Of a DNA stretch of 35,624 nt, positions 1 to 8,081 are shown in pieces (positions within the stretch are counted from its first letter, which is position 1; each line of letters opens with the position of its first letter). The position numbers and the translations under genes are program-made. Source of the DNA: a bacterium (GTDB lineage: Bacteria; Cyanobacteriota; Vampirovibrionia; Gastranaerophilales; UBA9971); the NCBI GenBank assembly GCA_037147175.1, contig JBAWVS010000026.1, positions 1 through 35,624 on the forward strand. Direction: 5' to 3'. The notes beneath the pieces are model-generated. The model was not told where the DNA came from. It searched no databases and saw only the letters and a program-made list of their open reading frames with translations.

Positions 1-248
1 CTAGTGCGGGGCAATTTAAAATTAAATTTGATGGGATTAATAACGCAGTTCCAATAATTGTTTTTATACTAATAAATTTGTAACAAGATATTAATCTGTA
101 TGATATAAGACTTGAATTCGTTGCAATTTGTTCCTTTTAAGGCTTTTAACCTCAACAAATAAATATAATAAAAAAAATTTGATTAAAGTTTCCCTGAACA
201 TCTGACGAAAAATAATTTGGTAGAGATATGTGAAACAGGGAGTAAATC

Positions 249-446
249 ATGACAAATAATTCGATGCAAAGTTATTCGGCTTTTATTTATGAAGTAAAAG
301 ACAGATATATGGCTGAATGTTCAACGCTCCGTGTAGTAAGTTCGGGGATTACACCTCTTGAAGCTATAGAAAACCTTAAACAAGAAATTCACCAGACTTT
401 TAATGATTTTGATATTCAAATAAAACCTGTTTTTGAAAGAAGATAA
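249..446 (+). CDS. Orphan HicB-like small protein
   Basis: The 65-aa product looks like the N-terminal partial RNase H-like fold of HicB antitoxins: a strand (YSAFIYEVKDRYMAEC), a turn around SSGIT, then a helix (PLEAIENLKQEIHQTF) matching the family's 'G.T.eEA..nl.e.i' pattern. The ATG follows a GGGAG ribosome-binding site at 238-242. HicB proteins normally neutralise the mRNA interferase HicA, which is encoded next door. No HicA-like ORF (short, with a G-H dsRNA-binding motif) lies on either side here, and there is no C-terminal DNA-binding domain. It may be a stand-alone HicB-fold protein rather than half of a toxin-antitoxin pair. The fold call rests on pattern only. Confidence 0.6.
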   Translation: MTNNSMQSYSAFIYEVKDRYMAECSTLRVVSSGITPLEAIENLKQEIHQTFNDFDIQIKPVFERR

Positions 447-556
447 ATTCTGAATTATGCTAATTTTTTTAATTTCTTCTCTTTCTAGCAATTTTTTTCA
501 TTTTCTGTTTTTACTATAATAGTAGAAATTTATTAAGAATTGGTAGATAAAAAATA

Positions 557-1210
557 ATGAAAACAAATGCAATTAGCTTTGATGGAAATAATTCTTCTTC
601 CAAAACAGCAAATAAAAAACCAAATAATACCAACAAGCCCTTTATTCTGGCGGGGACTGCGGCTATAGGAGCTATTAGCGGAGGAAGATATGCACTCAAA
701 AATCCTTCCGAGTCTACTATAAAAAAAATATCCGAATTAAAACCTAATATACAAGAATATTATACAGCCTTTCTTCAGTGTTTTAATCTTAATAAGGCTG
801 ATGAGTTTCTTAAATCAAATAATATAAAAAAAGAAACACACGAAAATGTTACCAATGTTGTCAACAGTATTAATAACCTCTTGATAAAAGAAGAAGAATT
901 AAAGCTTCTTACAAATACACCAATTAAAGAAAGAGTTAAATCCATTAAAACAGCCTTAAGTGAAGCTAATCAATCACATTTTGCTTTTTGGCAATCTTTT
1001 AATAAGTTGGGGAATTTAAAAGAGCTTAATGATATTGGTATTTTAAATTATGAAAATTATCAAAAGCTACTCCAAGCAGCAAAACAAAAAGGTAAAAATT
1101 TTTCAAAAATTATAATAAAACCAATATTAAAAGGCGCAAGTCTTGGTGCTGGAATTGGCATTTTAATAGGATTGGGAATAAATTCTTTAATAAAATCAAA
1201 AAAAGATTAA
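557..1210 (+). CDS. Hypothetical protein with two glycine-rich hydrophobic segments
   Basis: I do not recognise this 217-aa protein. It begins MKTNAISFDGNN, followed by a Ser/Asn/Lys-rich linker. A first hydrophobic stretch covers residues about 28-47 (AGTAAIGAISGG) and a second covers about 190-212 (GASLGAGIGILIGLG). Both have glycine-zipper spacing. The 140 residues between them are charged and probably helical. The C-terminus ends in lysines (SLIKSKKD). A GGTAGA sequence precedes the ATG, and a TATAAT lies at 515-520. The gene converges on the debranching-enzyme gene with only 5 nt between the two stop codons. A membrane-associated protein is likely; its function is unknown. As I recall, short N-terminal 'I.F.G' motifs recur in many unrelated-looking proteins of gut Melainabacteria, which would fit this organism, but I cannot check that here. 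Confidence 0.75.
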   Translation: MKTNAISFDGNNSSSKTANKKPNNTNKPFILAGTAAIGAISGGRYALKNPSESTIKKISELKPNIQEYYTAFLQCFNLNKADEFLKSNNIKKETHENVTNVVNSINNLLIKEEELKLLTNTPIKERVKSIKTALSEANQSHFAFWQSFNKLGNLKELNDIGILNYENYQKLLQAAKQKGKNFSKIIIKPILKGASLGAGIGILIGLGINSLIKSKKD

Positions 1211-1215
1211 TTTGT

Positions 1216-3372
1216 TTACTTTCTTATAATTACATCGAGTTTTCCGCGTTTTTCAGGAACAGCTATTACAAGCCCGCTGCTTGATTTGTTAAATTCCAGA
1301 TCAATAAAAGACTTACCTATTCGTATATTTTTAATTTTTAAAGAATCCAGCCATTCAGGAATGACGGGGTTAAGTATTCTAAGCTTGTTGCTTTGCGCAT
1401 CAGGCTCCATATTAAGCATAGATTGAATTAATAAAAACATACTGGCTGCCGCCCATGCCTGCGGGTTACAGGCAACAGGATAACTCACAGGAGGATCCAA
1501 TATTCTAAATTGCCTTGAAAATCCGCAAAAAAGTTCGGGAAGCCTTTTATAATACATAAGCCGCGCTGCTTCAAACAAAGCTGTAGTGATTTTAAGAACC
1601 AAATCGAGTTTCCCTATTTTTGCAAGCCCTGTTGCGATTATACTATTATCATGAGGCCATATTGAACCGTTATGATAACTCATGGGATTATAAGAAAGAC
1701 AATTCTGGCTTAATGTTCTAATGCCCCAACCGCTGAACATGTCTTTTTGAAAAAGTCTTTCCGCAACCAGTTCTGCATAATACTGATCAAGAATACCTGA
1801 TTCAAGTAGGTGACCTGCGTTAGAAGTTATAACTTTAAGCTGTTTCCCGTATTTATCCAGAGCAAGGGCATAATACTGCTTATCTTCCATCCAGAACGCT
1901 TTATGAAACTTTTGTTTAAAGTCTCTTGCTTTGACTATCAATCTTTTTGATAAAGCTGTATCATCCATAAATGCTGCCAATTTTGCCATTTTTACCATTG
2001 CGGAATAAAAATATCCCTGTACTTCAACAGAAGCTATCGGGGGCTCGGCGATTTTTCCGTCTTCGTGCATGTGAGAATCCCAGGAATCTTTCCAAGATTG
2101 ATTTTCCAGCCCTTTTTCACTTTTTTGCAAATAAGAAGCAAATCCTTCATACAAAGCGTAGTTTTCCATCCAGTTAAGACAAGCAAGCGCATTATTCCAA
2201 AGCTTTTCAAGCGTCTCTCTATCATCTGTCCATTTAAAATATTCATACAGCAAAATTATCCATAAAGGCGTTGCGTCAACTGTTCCATAATAAGCACTAT
2301 GGGGAATTTCGTTGCTCCTTGCAAGCTCTCCAAACCTTATTTCGTGTAAAATTTTCCCCGGTTCTTCATCTCTCCAATGATTTACTTCTTTGCCCTGAAA
2401 CCTTGCAAGCGTTTCCAAAACATTTTTGCCTAAATCAGGGTTAAGTATTAAAGACTGACGTGCTGCAATAATACTGTCTCTGCCAAACAAAGTGGTATAC
2501 CACGGGATTCCTGCCGCTATATATTCGCCGTAAGTAGCTTTTGTAACAAGCATATTAATATCTTTATAACTTCTTTGAATCATTTCATTAAAATCTTCGT
2601 TATTTGCTTTAAAATTGGTTGTCGAATTATTCCAGTCTTTATCATCAACTATAGCCAAATCAAGCGCATCGTTAAAATCTTCTGCAAGAAACTTTTTTGG
2701 CAGATCCGCGGTAGATTTGAGATTAATTTTATATTTTATTTCCAGTTTTGACGCAGGATCAATTTTGAACTCGTATATAACTTTTCCGCCTTCTATTGAT
2801 ACAGGCACAGGCAAATGACCATTTACAAAACTTATTTCTGTATCCATAACAGCACCGGTTACATCAAGATATGAAAAAACAAGTTTATTATGATCGGAAG
2901 ACAAAATTTCTTTTTCTCCATGCTTATCAGAAGTAATATTTCTAACTTCAAAAATATCCAGAAAATCTGCTTCAAAGAAAAATTCCAGATGAATTCCCGC
3001 TTCGAAGAAATTATAATTGGCAAGGGTTATAGTCTCGAAATAAGCCCCATAAATTATGCTTTCACGCTTAATTTGAATAGTTTCCTGAGGAATAATTCGC
3101 CCGGGGTTCAAATTATCTTTTAAATTCGCGTTTGTGCCTATTATAATAGAGGAATGTCCTGTTTCTGTCGAAGAAGACAGTACTATTGGATGTGTACCAT
3201 TTATTTTGACTTCAAGACGACTCAGAAAACGAGTATCCCCAAAATATAGACCATACCCAGAATTATTTCCGCTCAAAACATTTCCGTTGGCGTCAGTTAC
3301 AAGGAAGATATCATTATGCTTTATTGTCCTTCTTACGGGACTAAAATTTTCGCCTTCTATATTAACGGACAT
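1216..3372 (-). CDS. Amylo-alpha-1,6-glucosidase / glycogen-debranching family protein
   Basis: A predicted cytoplasmic glycoside hydrolase of 718 aa. Residues about 1-230 form the N-terminal beta-rich domain of bacterial debranching enzymes (start SVNIEGENFSPV, with the typical GYGLYFGDTRFLSRLEV). Residues about 270-715 form the six-hairpin (alpha/alpha) glycosidase domain, with AGIPWYTTLFGRDSI, the W-rich SWKDSWDSHMHEDG segment, MSYHNGSIWPHDNS and ACNPQAWAAAS. Family members hydrolyse alpha-1,6 branch points in glycogen-like glucans, but related enzymes act on other glycans, so the substrate is inferred. I chose the ATG at 3372 because AGAGAAAAG precedes it at good spacing. A TTG 15 nt further upstream overlaps that ribosome-binding site and is less likely. 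No other glycogen genes are nearby. Confidence 0.85.
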   Translation of the reverse strand: MSVNIEGENFSPVRRTIKHNDIFLVTDANGNVLSGNNSGYGLYFGDTRFLSRLEVKINGTHPIVLSSSTETGHSSIIIGTNANLKDNLNPGRIIPQETIQIKRESIIYGAYFETITLANYNFFEAGIHLEFFFEADFLDIFEVRNITSDKHGEKEILSSDHNKLVFSYLDVTGAVMDTEISFVNGHLPVPVSIEGGKVIYEFKIDPASKLEIKYKINLKSTADLPKKFLAEDFNDALDLAIVDDKDWNNSTTNFKANNEDFNEMIQRSYKDINMLVTKATYGEYIAAGIPWYTTLFGRDSIIAARQSLILNPDLGKNVLETLARFQGKEVNHWRDEEPGKILHEIRFGELARSNEIPHSAYYGTVDATPLWIILLYEYFKWTDDRETLEKLWNNALACLNWMENYALYEGFASYLQKSEKGLENQSWKDSWDSHMHEDGKIAEPPIASVEVQGYFYSAMVKMAKLAAFMDDTALSKRLIVKARDFKQKFHKAFWMEDKQYYALALDKYGKQLKVITSNAGHLLESGILDQYYAELVAERLFQKDMFSGWGIRTLSQNCLSYNPMSYHNGSIWPHDNSIIATGLAKIGKLDLVLKITTALFEAARLMYYKRLPELFCGFSRQFRILDPPVSYPVACNPQAWAAASMFLLIQSMLNMEPDAQSNKLRILNPVIPEWLDSLKIKNIRIGKSFIDLEFNKSSSGLVIAVPEKRGKLDVIIRK

Positions 3373-3542
3373 ATTCTTTTCTCTCAATCTATAATTTCAT
3401 TATAAATTTACAGTAAGATTTTTGATATTACACAGGTAATTATCCTTTTAGATATTTAATATTATAAAAACATATTGAAAATTTCGGCAAATCTAAAATT
3501 CAAGAATAAGATATAATAAATAAAAAATAAGGAGATAAAAAA

Positions 3543-3956
3543 ATGAAATTTTTGACAGAATATTTATGGTTTAACACCACAAAACACAGAGAATATATCA
3601 ATATCACCGCAGAAGTCGACAGAGTCCTCAAAAAAAGCGGTATAGCCGAAGGAATGATTCTTGTTTCCGCTATGCATATTACGGCAGGAGTTTATGTTAA
3701 TGATGCAGAAAACGGTTTAATTCAAGACATAGACAAATGGCTGGAAGAGTTAGCCCCTTTCAAGCCTGATTACAAACATCACCATACAGGCGAAACAAAC
3801 GGCGACAGCCATTTGAAAAATCTTTTAATCGGACATGAAGTAATTGTTCCCGTAACAAACGGAAAGCTTGATCTGGGAACATGGCAGCAGATTTATTATG
3901 CCGAATTTGACGGACAAAGAAGAAAAAGACTTCTTATAAAAGTTATGGGTGAATAA
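3543..3956 (+). CDS. yjbQ: YjbQ family protein (UPF0047)
   Basis: The 137-aa protein has the hallmarks of the compact YjbQ/UPF0047 family: an [14 protein letters not shown] segment, [15 protein letters not shown] with clustered histidines, and [19 protein letters not shown] near the end. Family members form trimers with a metal-binding histidine site. Some have weak thiamine phosphate synthase activity in vitro, but the physiological role is unclear. Length is normal for the family. An AAGGAG sequence lies about 8 nt before the ATG. The gene converges on exbD with an 8-nt gap and appears to be transcribed alone. Confidence 0.9.
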   Translation: MKFLTEYLWFNTTKHREYINITAEVDRVLKKSGIAEGMILVSAMHITAGVYVNDAENGLIQDIDKWLEELAPFKPDYKHHHTGETNGDSHLKNLLIGHEVIVPVTNGKLDLGTWQQIYYAEFDGQRRKRLLIKVMGE

Positions 3957-3964
3957 GTTAAAGA

Positions 3965-4366
3965 TTAATTTTCCATTACGGAAACACTGGCAACTCCGGC
4001 AGTTTGTGCAGCGTCCATTACTTTTACGACTGCCTCATGAGTAGATTCTTGAGCTGCTTTTATGAGCAATCCGTCTTTTTTTTCTTGATAAGCCGTTTTT
4101 ATTGCCTGTAATAAACTATCTGAAGAAACCGCATGGCCGTCAATAGAATACTGACCAGATTGTGCTACATCCACAGTAATTATTTTAAATTCTTTTTGTT
4201 GTTTTTCTGCTTCATGCTGGCTTGGAACAGTTAAATTCAAACCCTGCTGATCAAGCAGCGGCGCAATTACCATCATTATGATAAGCAAAACAAGAAAAAT
4301 ATCCGTTAAAGGCGTTATATTTATCTCTGTAAAAGCATCACGCTGTTTTCTTTTTCTGGAGCTCAT
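3965..4366 (-). CDS. exbD: ExbD/TolR family protein, second copy
   Basis: A 133-aa inner-membrane anchor with a short cytoplasmic N-terminus (MSSRKRKQRDAF), one transmembrane helix at about residues 18-40 and a periplasmic ExbD domain. The helix carries the conserved Asp of the ITPLTDIFLVLL motif, the proton-conducting residue of ExbD/TolR. With ExbB it would convert proton flow into movement of TonB. It is the last gene of the tonB-exbB-exbD-exbD operon, 10 nt after the first exbD, with AAGGAT before its ATG. Its periplasmic part differs strongly from the first copy, so it may form hetero-oligomers with it or serve a different partner. Confidence 0.9.
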   Translation of the reverse strand: MSSRKRKQRDAFTEINITPLTDIFLVLLIIMMVIAPLLDQQGLNLTVPSQHEAEKQQKEFKIITVDVAQSGQYSIDGHAVSSDSLLQAIKTAYQEKKDGLLIKAAQESTHEAVVKVMDAAQTAGVASVSVMEN

Positions 4367-4376
4367 GATTTATCCT

Positions 4377-4883
4377 TTATTGAGGAAGTTCTACAGTGTG
4401 TCTATCTTCAGGAGGTTGAGTGTTCGAACTCAAACTTTTATCAGGAGGAGTCGTTTCCAGGTCACTTTGCTGTTTTCGAGAAAGCGGTTCTCCTGCTACT
4501 GTAAGTTTTTCATAACCGGCTTCTTGAGCAGCTTTCATCACGCTCATAATATATTTTGTTTTTGTTTGACCGTCAGCTTTTACAACAACTTTTTTGTCTT
4601 TTGCCTGTGCAAGCATAGACGTAAGCTTTTCAGCCAGTTGAGTTTCATTTACAGATTCGGAATTTACATAAAATCTGGCATCTTTAGTAATGGCAACAGT
4701 TACTTCTTTTTCATCAACACTCAGCCCGCTGTTAATTGACGGCAAAATAATATTGTTATCAACTTTTTGAAACATTGGAGCAATTACCATCATTATGATT
4801 AACAACACCAAAAAGATGTCTGTCAAAGGAGTGATGTTGATTTCTGTGAATAAATCTTTTTTTCCCGAAGATTGTATAGCCAT
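4377..4883 (-). CDS. exbD: ExbD/TolR family protein, first copy
   Basis: This 168-aa protein has the same layout as the downstream copy: a short cytoplasmic segment, a transmembrane helix with TEINITPLTDIFLVLL including the conserved Asp, then the periplasmic ExbD fold. The last ~35 residues are a polar tail (SDLETTPPDKSLSSNTQPPE) that the second copy lacks. The membrane segments of the two copies are essentially identical in protein sequence, but their codons differ at many positions. That indicates long-term purifying selection rather than a recent duplication. AAAAGGT precedes the ATG, and exbB ends 14 nt upstream. Confidence 0.9.
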   Translation of the reverse strand: MAIQSSGKKDLFTEINITPLTDIFLVLLIIMMVIAPMFQKVDNNIILPSINSGLSVDEKEVTVAITKDARFYVNSESVNETQLAEKLTSMLAQAKDKKVVVKADGQTKTKYIMSVMKAAQEAGYEKLTVAGEPLSRKQQSDLETTPPDKSLSSNTQPPEDRHTVELPQ

Positions 4884-4897
4884 TTTAAAGTACCTTT

Positions 4898-5584
4898 TTA
4901 TAATTTAGGAATAAATGCACCCTGAATTGCTTGTTGAGATTGTTGAGGCTGATTTTGCGCTGCAATTTCAACATCTTCATCTTTATCAACAAAACTAAGG
5001 AACAATAGCTTGATTAATTGAAAATCATCTTCATATCTTCTAACTATAGACTGGAATGAATTATATGCAATAACAGCTACAATAGCAACACCAAGACCAA
5101 ATGCTGTCGCTATAAGTGCAGAACCAATACCAAGAGCTACTGCTGCGCTTTGGTTTCCTTGTGTAGCGAGATCACCAAAGGTATAAAGAATTCTTACAAC
5201 TGTTGCAAACAGGCCGAGAAACGGTGCTACCCCACCTACTGTACCTAAAATTGTAAGATGTTTTTCGAGTTTTCTTACAGCAAGGCTTGTTGAAATATCA
5301 AATGACTTTTCAAAACCTTTTTTTTGTACTGCAAGAACTCTGATTCCTTCTTCTGCAACTTCTCCTACAACGCCGCCAAGTTGTGCGCTGAGGCTTTGTG
5401 CTGCATCAAGATTGTTTTTTTGCAATTCTCTTTGTAATCTCTGAATAAATTGAATTACATCTCTTTTATTTGCGTTATAAAAGGAAATTCTGTTGATTAT
5501 TACCGCCACTACAAGGATTGAAGTTAAGACAATCGGTAATAATACCAGCCAGTCTTGTTGAATTGCGTTTGTCATTACGTTCAT
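4898..5584 (-). CDS. exbB: ExbB/TolQ/MotA family proton channel
   Basis: A 228-aa polytopic inner-membrane protein with three predicted helices, at about residues 13-33, 108-135 and 150-175. The last two contain the family signature (LTILGTVGGVAPFLGLFATV and ALIATAFGLGVAIVAVIAYN), and a long cytoplasmic loop separates the first and second helices. It should form the pentameric channel that ExbD plugs and TonB engages. The C-terminus is Gln-rich. AGAGGG lies about 9 nt before the ATG at 5584; a second ATG three codons later is less well placed. It sits between tonB (57-nt gap) and exbD (14-nt gap), so co-transcription is very likely. Confidence 0.9.
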   Translation of the reverse strand: MNVMTNAIQQDWLVLLPIVLTSILVVAVIINRISFYNANKRDVIQFIQRLQRELQKNNLDAAQSLSAQLGGVVGEVAEEGIRVLAVQKKGFEKSFDISTSLAVRKLEKHLTILGTVGGVAPFLGLFATVVRILYTFGDLATQGNQSAAVALGIGSALIATAFGLGVAIVAVIAYNSFQSIVRRYEDDFQLIKLLFLSFVDKDEDVEIAAQNQPQQSQQAIQGAFIPKL

Positions 5585-5641
5585 TTTATTAAACCCTCTT
5601 TCATCTGAATAAATTGTTTTTTATTAAATTAGACATAAAAA

Positions 5642-6724
5642 TTAATAACGTGAACCTCCTACAGAGAATACATTATAGTCAAAAGTGAACTGAATATCTA
5701 TATCGTTTCCCTGATATTCAGGAGGCAACGGTCTAAAAGGCGCACTCATTCTTACAGCTTCCAATGCTGCATCATCAGCTTCACCGACTGTTGAAGATTT
5801 ACTAATGTTTAATCTTAATAATCTGCCGTCCCTGCTTACTTTAAAGAGAAGCACAACACGTTTACTTTCGTTTCCTCTGGGCGGATGCCAATTTCTTTTG
5901 ATTCTTCTTTGAAGTTCTCTCATGTAAGGACCAAAATCAGGTTCTTTAATTGCATCTATACCGGGCGATCCGTTAGGATTTCCCGGGCCGGGATTTCCGG
6001 GGTCTCCACCTCCTACGGAATAGCCTGAACCTCTCGATCCTCTGGAACTTCCGCTTCTTCCACCGTTAGACATTAAAGGAGAAGGATCACCGCTCGGTGA
6101 TGACGTTCCTATAGGTCCTGTGGTAACAGGTCCTCCCATAGGTGTAACTGCCCTTGGAGCTTTTACTCTGGGAGCCGCTATAGAAAACGGGTTGTGTGCC
6201 GTTAATCTTGGAGGAGATGCTGGCCTAGGCTGAAAAATCGGTCTTGGAGGAACTCGCGGTGTTTTAGGCGCCGGTTTTGACATTGCAGTATGACGCGGCG
6301 CAGTCCTTTGAATCGGTTTTTGTTCAGCAGCAGTACGCTGTGGCGCACTTGGTCTTGAAACAGGAGTAGGCTCAGAAATTTTCTTGGTAGGATCGTGTTT
6401 TCCACCTGCCCTGGAATTTCTGTCAGCTCGTAATCTTGTATTTTTGTTTATTGGAGGCTGTTCTTTATTGTTTACTATTACAAATTCAATATCTCTGGGT
6501 TTAATTTCCGGCTTTGGAAACAAATTAAGATTAAGCCCGAAAAATGCCAGTACAGCAATTAAAAGCCACACCAAAAAAGGTATTAAAGGATGTGCAACAC
6601 CTGAAATCACAAGTGCCTTTTTAAGAGGGAAGTTTTCTTTGTCTTCTCTTAATAGAGCTGAAATTTGTTCTTTTTGTTTTTGCAGATCATCCTGATCGGT
6701 TTTATTTTCTAAAATGCTTCCCAT
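5642..6724 (-). CDS. tonB: TonB family energy transducer
   Basis: The 360-aa protein has a cytoplasmic N-terminus of about 45 residues, which is longer than usual. One transmembrane helix follows (about 48-66), then a Pro/Arg/Ser-rich periplasmic spacer (about 90-260) containing a Gly/Ser stretch. The C-terminal TonB/TolA-type domain (about 265-355) includes YMRELQRRIKRNWHPP and AALEAVRMSAPFRPLP. TonB transmits energy from the ExbB-ExbD motor to outer-membrane transporters. It heads a four-gene operon with its motor proteins. No TonB-dependent receptor or Pal/TolB gene is in the window, so whether this is a nutrient-uptake system or a Tol-like envelope system cannot be decided from context. 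GAGAAG precedes the ATG. Confidence 0.88.
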   Translation of the reverse strand: MGSILENKTDQDDLQKQKEQISALLREDKENFPLKKALVISGVAHPLIPFLVWLLIAVLAFFGLNLNLFPKPEIKPRDIEFVIVNNKEQPPINKNTRLRADRNSRAGGKHDPTKKISEPTPVSRPSAPQRTAAEQKPIQRTAPRHTAMSKPAPKTPRVPPRPIFQPRPASPPRLTAHNPFSIAAPRVKAPRAVTPMGGPVTTGPIGTSSPSGDPSPLMSNGGRSGSSRGSRGSGYSVGGGDPGNPGPGNPNGSPGIDAIKEPDFGPYMRELQRRIKRNWHPPRGNESKRVVLLFKVSRDGRLLRLNISKSSTVGEADDAALEAVRMSAPFRPLPPEYQGNDIDIQFTFDYNVFSVGGSRY

Positions 6725-6920
6725 TAAAACTTCTCGCTAATCTTGTAGAAAATGAGTTCAAACTTTTCAAGACAACAAAATTGTTTTTCAAGCCTTCACT
6801 CCCGCTTTGCGTGATTCCCCATCTGTGCTAAAATTCATTTTCGCACTATAAGTGTAAAGTTTAGCATAATATGAATTTTAATCACAATTGACCGATAGGT
6901 TAAGTAATAATATTTAAGAT

Positions 6921-6953
6921 AATACGATGTCAGGTAATGCCCGACATCGTATT
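6921..6953 (-). terminator. Hairpin terminator after the exported-protein gene
   Basis: An inverted repeat with 11 perfect pairs (AATACGATGTC / GACATCGTATT), then one mismatch and two G-C pairs around a short loop. It starts 10 nt past the stop of the gene ending at 6963. On the minus strand it is followed by an A/T-rich tract (ATCTTAAATATT) rather than a clean T run, so it is a plausible but imperfect intrinsic terminator. It separates that gene from the tonB operon. Confidence 0.6.
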
Positions 6954-6962
6954 CCTTAATTT

Positions 6963-7778
6963 TTAATAGTTATAATTATTATAATTATTATTGTTGTTGT
7001 TAGACTGACTTCCGCTGACGGTAAGAGGCTGATCAAGTATTATGTCAACAGGCTGGCCTGCTTCCAAATAAACATCGTTTCCTTTTTGAACTCCGCTTCC
7101 CAGAAGACCTAAGCCACCGCCGACTCCGGTCATGATTGCAGTTCCTTTGCCTTTATTACCGCCTGAAACAGCGCTTCCTATCAATCCGAGAAGAGCGCCT
7201 GCACCTGCGCCAATAGCAGCATTTTTACCGGCATTCACAACGCGTCCGCCTGTAGTTCCTCCGGACAAAACACCTGTTCCGTCACTTGTAACAAGCTTTC
7301 CTGAAACAGGAACTCTTTGTCCGTTTGGAAGATTTGCATTATTAAACATAATTTTTAATTTACCGTATCCACCTGCATATCCTGCTTTTTGAGCAATAAC
7401 GGCATTACCCTGAATACTTGTTCCCGCAGGAAGAACAGCTACTCCATTAAAATAATAAGGCTGATTCAAAGTAAATACTACAGGATCACCGGCTGTTAAG
7501 TACTGAGTGCTTATTGCGGTTGTCGGTGCAACACCGTTTATAACGCTTCCTGCCGGAACGGTTGTAACACTACCCTGTAAAGGAGGTAAATTATAACCAT
7601 TCTGATAATTATTTTGGGACTGGCCTGAATATCCGGGATTATAGTTATAACCGGAATTTACTTTTTTATTTATTGGTTTTACGTAATTGTAATTTTGTGC
7701 AAACGCAGGGCTGATTACCGAAGCAAGTACCAAGCAAGCTAAACTTTGTGCTGTTAAAGATTTTAATCCTCTTTTCAT
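6963..7778 (-). CDS. Exported glycine-zipper protein, paralogue of the 8082-8657 product
   Basis: The 271-aa protein has a clear signal peptide (MKRGLKSLTAQSLACL...SPAFA, cleavage before QNYNY). Asn/Tyr-rich segments follow, up to about residue 65 and again at the extreme C-terminus. The middle part (about 75-175) has the pattern PAGSVING, TAGDPVVFTL, VLPAGTSIQG, LPNGQRVPVSGKL. A glycine-zipper segment (about 185-230, AAIGAGAGALLGLIGSAVSGG) and a closing EAGQPVDIILDQPL strand complete it. The neighbour at 8082-8657 repeats the same motif order without the zipper. The layout faintly recalls the beta-barrel cores of VirB10-like proteins, but I would not assign function. It is probably periplasmic or outer-membrane associated. 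AAGGAG lies 7 nt before the ATG. Confidence 0.85.
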   Translation of the reverse strand: MKRGLKSLTAQSLACLVLASVISPAFAQNYNYVKPINKKVNSGYNYNPGYSGQSQNNYQNGYNLPPLQGSVTTVPAGSVINGVAPTTAISTQYLTAGDPVVFTLNQPYYFNGVAVLPAGTSIQGNAVIAQKAGYAGGYGKLKIMFNNANLPNGQRVPVSGKLVTSDGTGVLSGGTTGGRVVNAGKNAAIGAGAGALLGLIGSAVSGGNKGKGTAIMTGVGGGLGLLGSGVQKGNDVYLEAGQPVDIILDQPLTVSGSQSNNNNNNYNNYNY

Positions 7779-8081
7779 AAAATTCTCCTTTTCAATTCTT
7801 ATTGTTCTTTTAAAACTTTTTCTTTCAACAGTCTTTCTACATAATATTACGATTTATCTTTGTAAATGGTTCAATTTCATCATAATATTTTTATAAATTT
7901 CAATTTTATTATGCCTATTTTAATAGTTTAAGTATAGCTTAAAGTCAAAATTTCGTACAAGAGTTTTACACTAATTCACGTGATAAATTTGTTATTAAGC
8001 ATAAATATATTTAAACATGTTTTTCTATAATTTTTCAAATTTTAGTTGAATTTTTATAAATATCAGATCCTGATTAAATTT
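7779..8081. other. 303-nt AT-rich intergenic region
   Basis: This gap between the two exported-protein genes, both on the minus strand, contains no ORF worth reporting. It is very AT-rich. It holds the 5' leader and a possible promoter of the 6963-7778 gene and a small imperfect palindrome at about 7928-7944 (TTTAAG...CTTAAA). I see no strong terminator for the upstream gene and no RNA gene. Confidence 0.6.
7838..7866 (-). promoter_or_regulatory. Possible sigma-70-type promoter of the exported-protein gene
   Basis: On the minus strand a TTTACA box (7861-7866) is followed after 17 nt by TATGTA (7838-7843), about 60 nt before the start codon at 7778. The -35 matches consensus at five of six positions, the -10 at only three. 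In so AT-rich a region such matches are easily found by chance. Confidence 0.3.

Noticed and set aside
3-83. Possible 3' end of a gene entering from the left edge (26 codons ending in TAA)
   Set aside because: The fragment is too short, AT-rich and unrecognisable; another frame is open for a similar length, so no choice can be supported.
4278-4739. A 153-codon plus-strand frame across the two exbD genes
   Set aside because: It is antisense to two well-supported exbD genes and spans their junction; no domain or ribosome-binding site.
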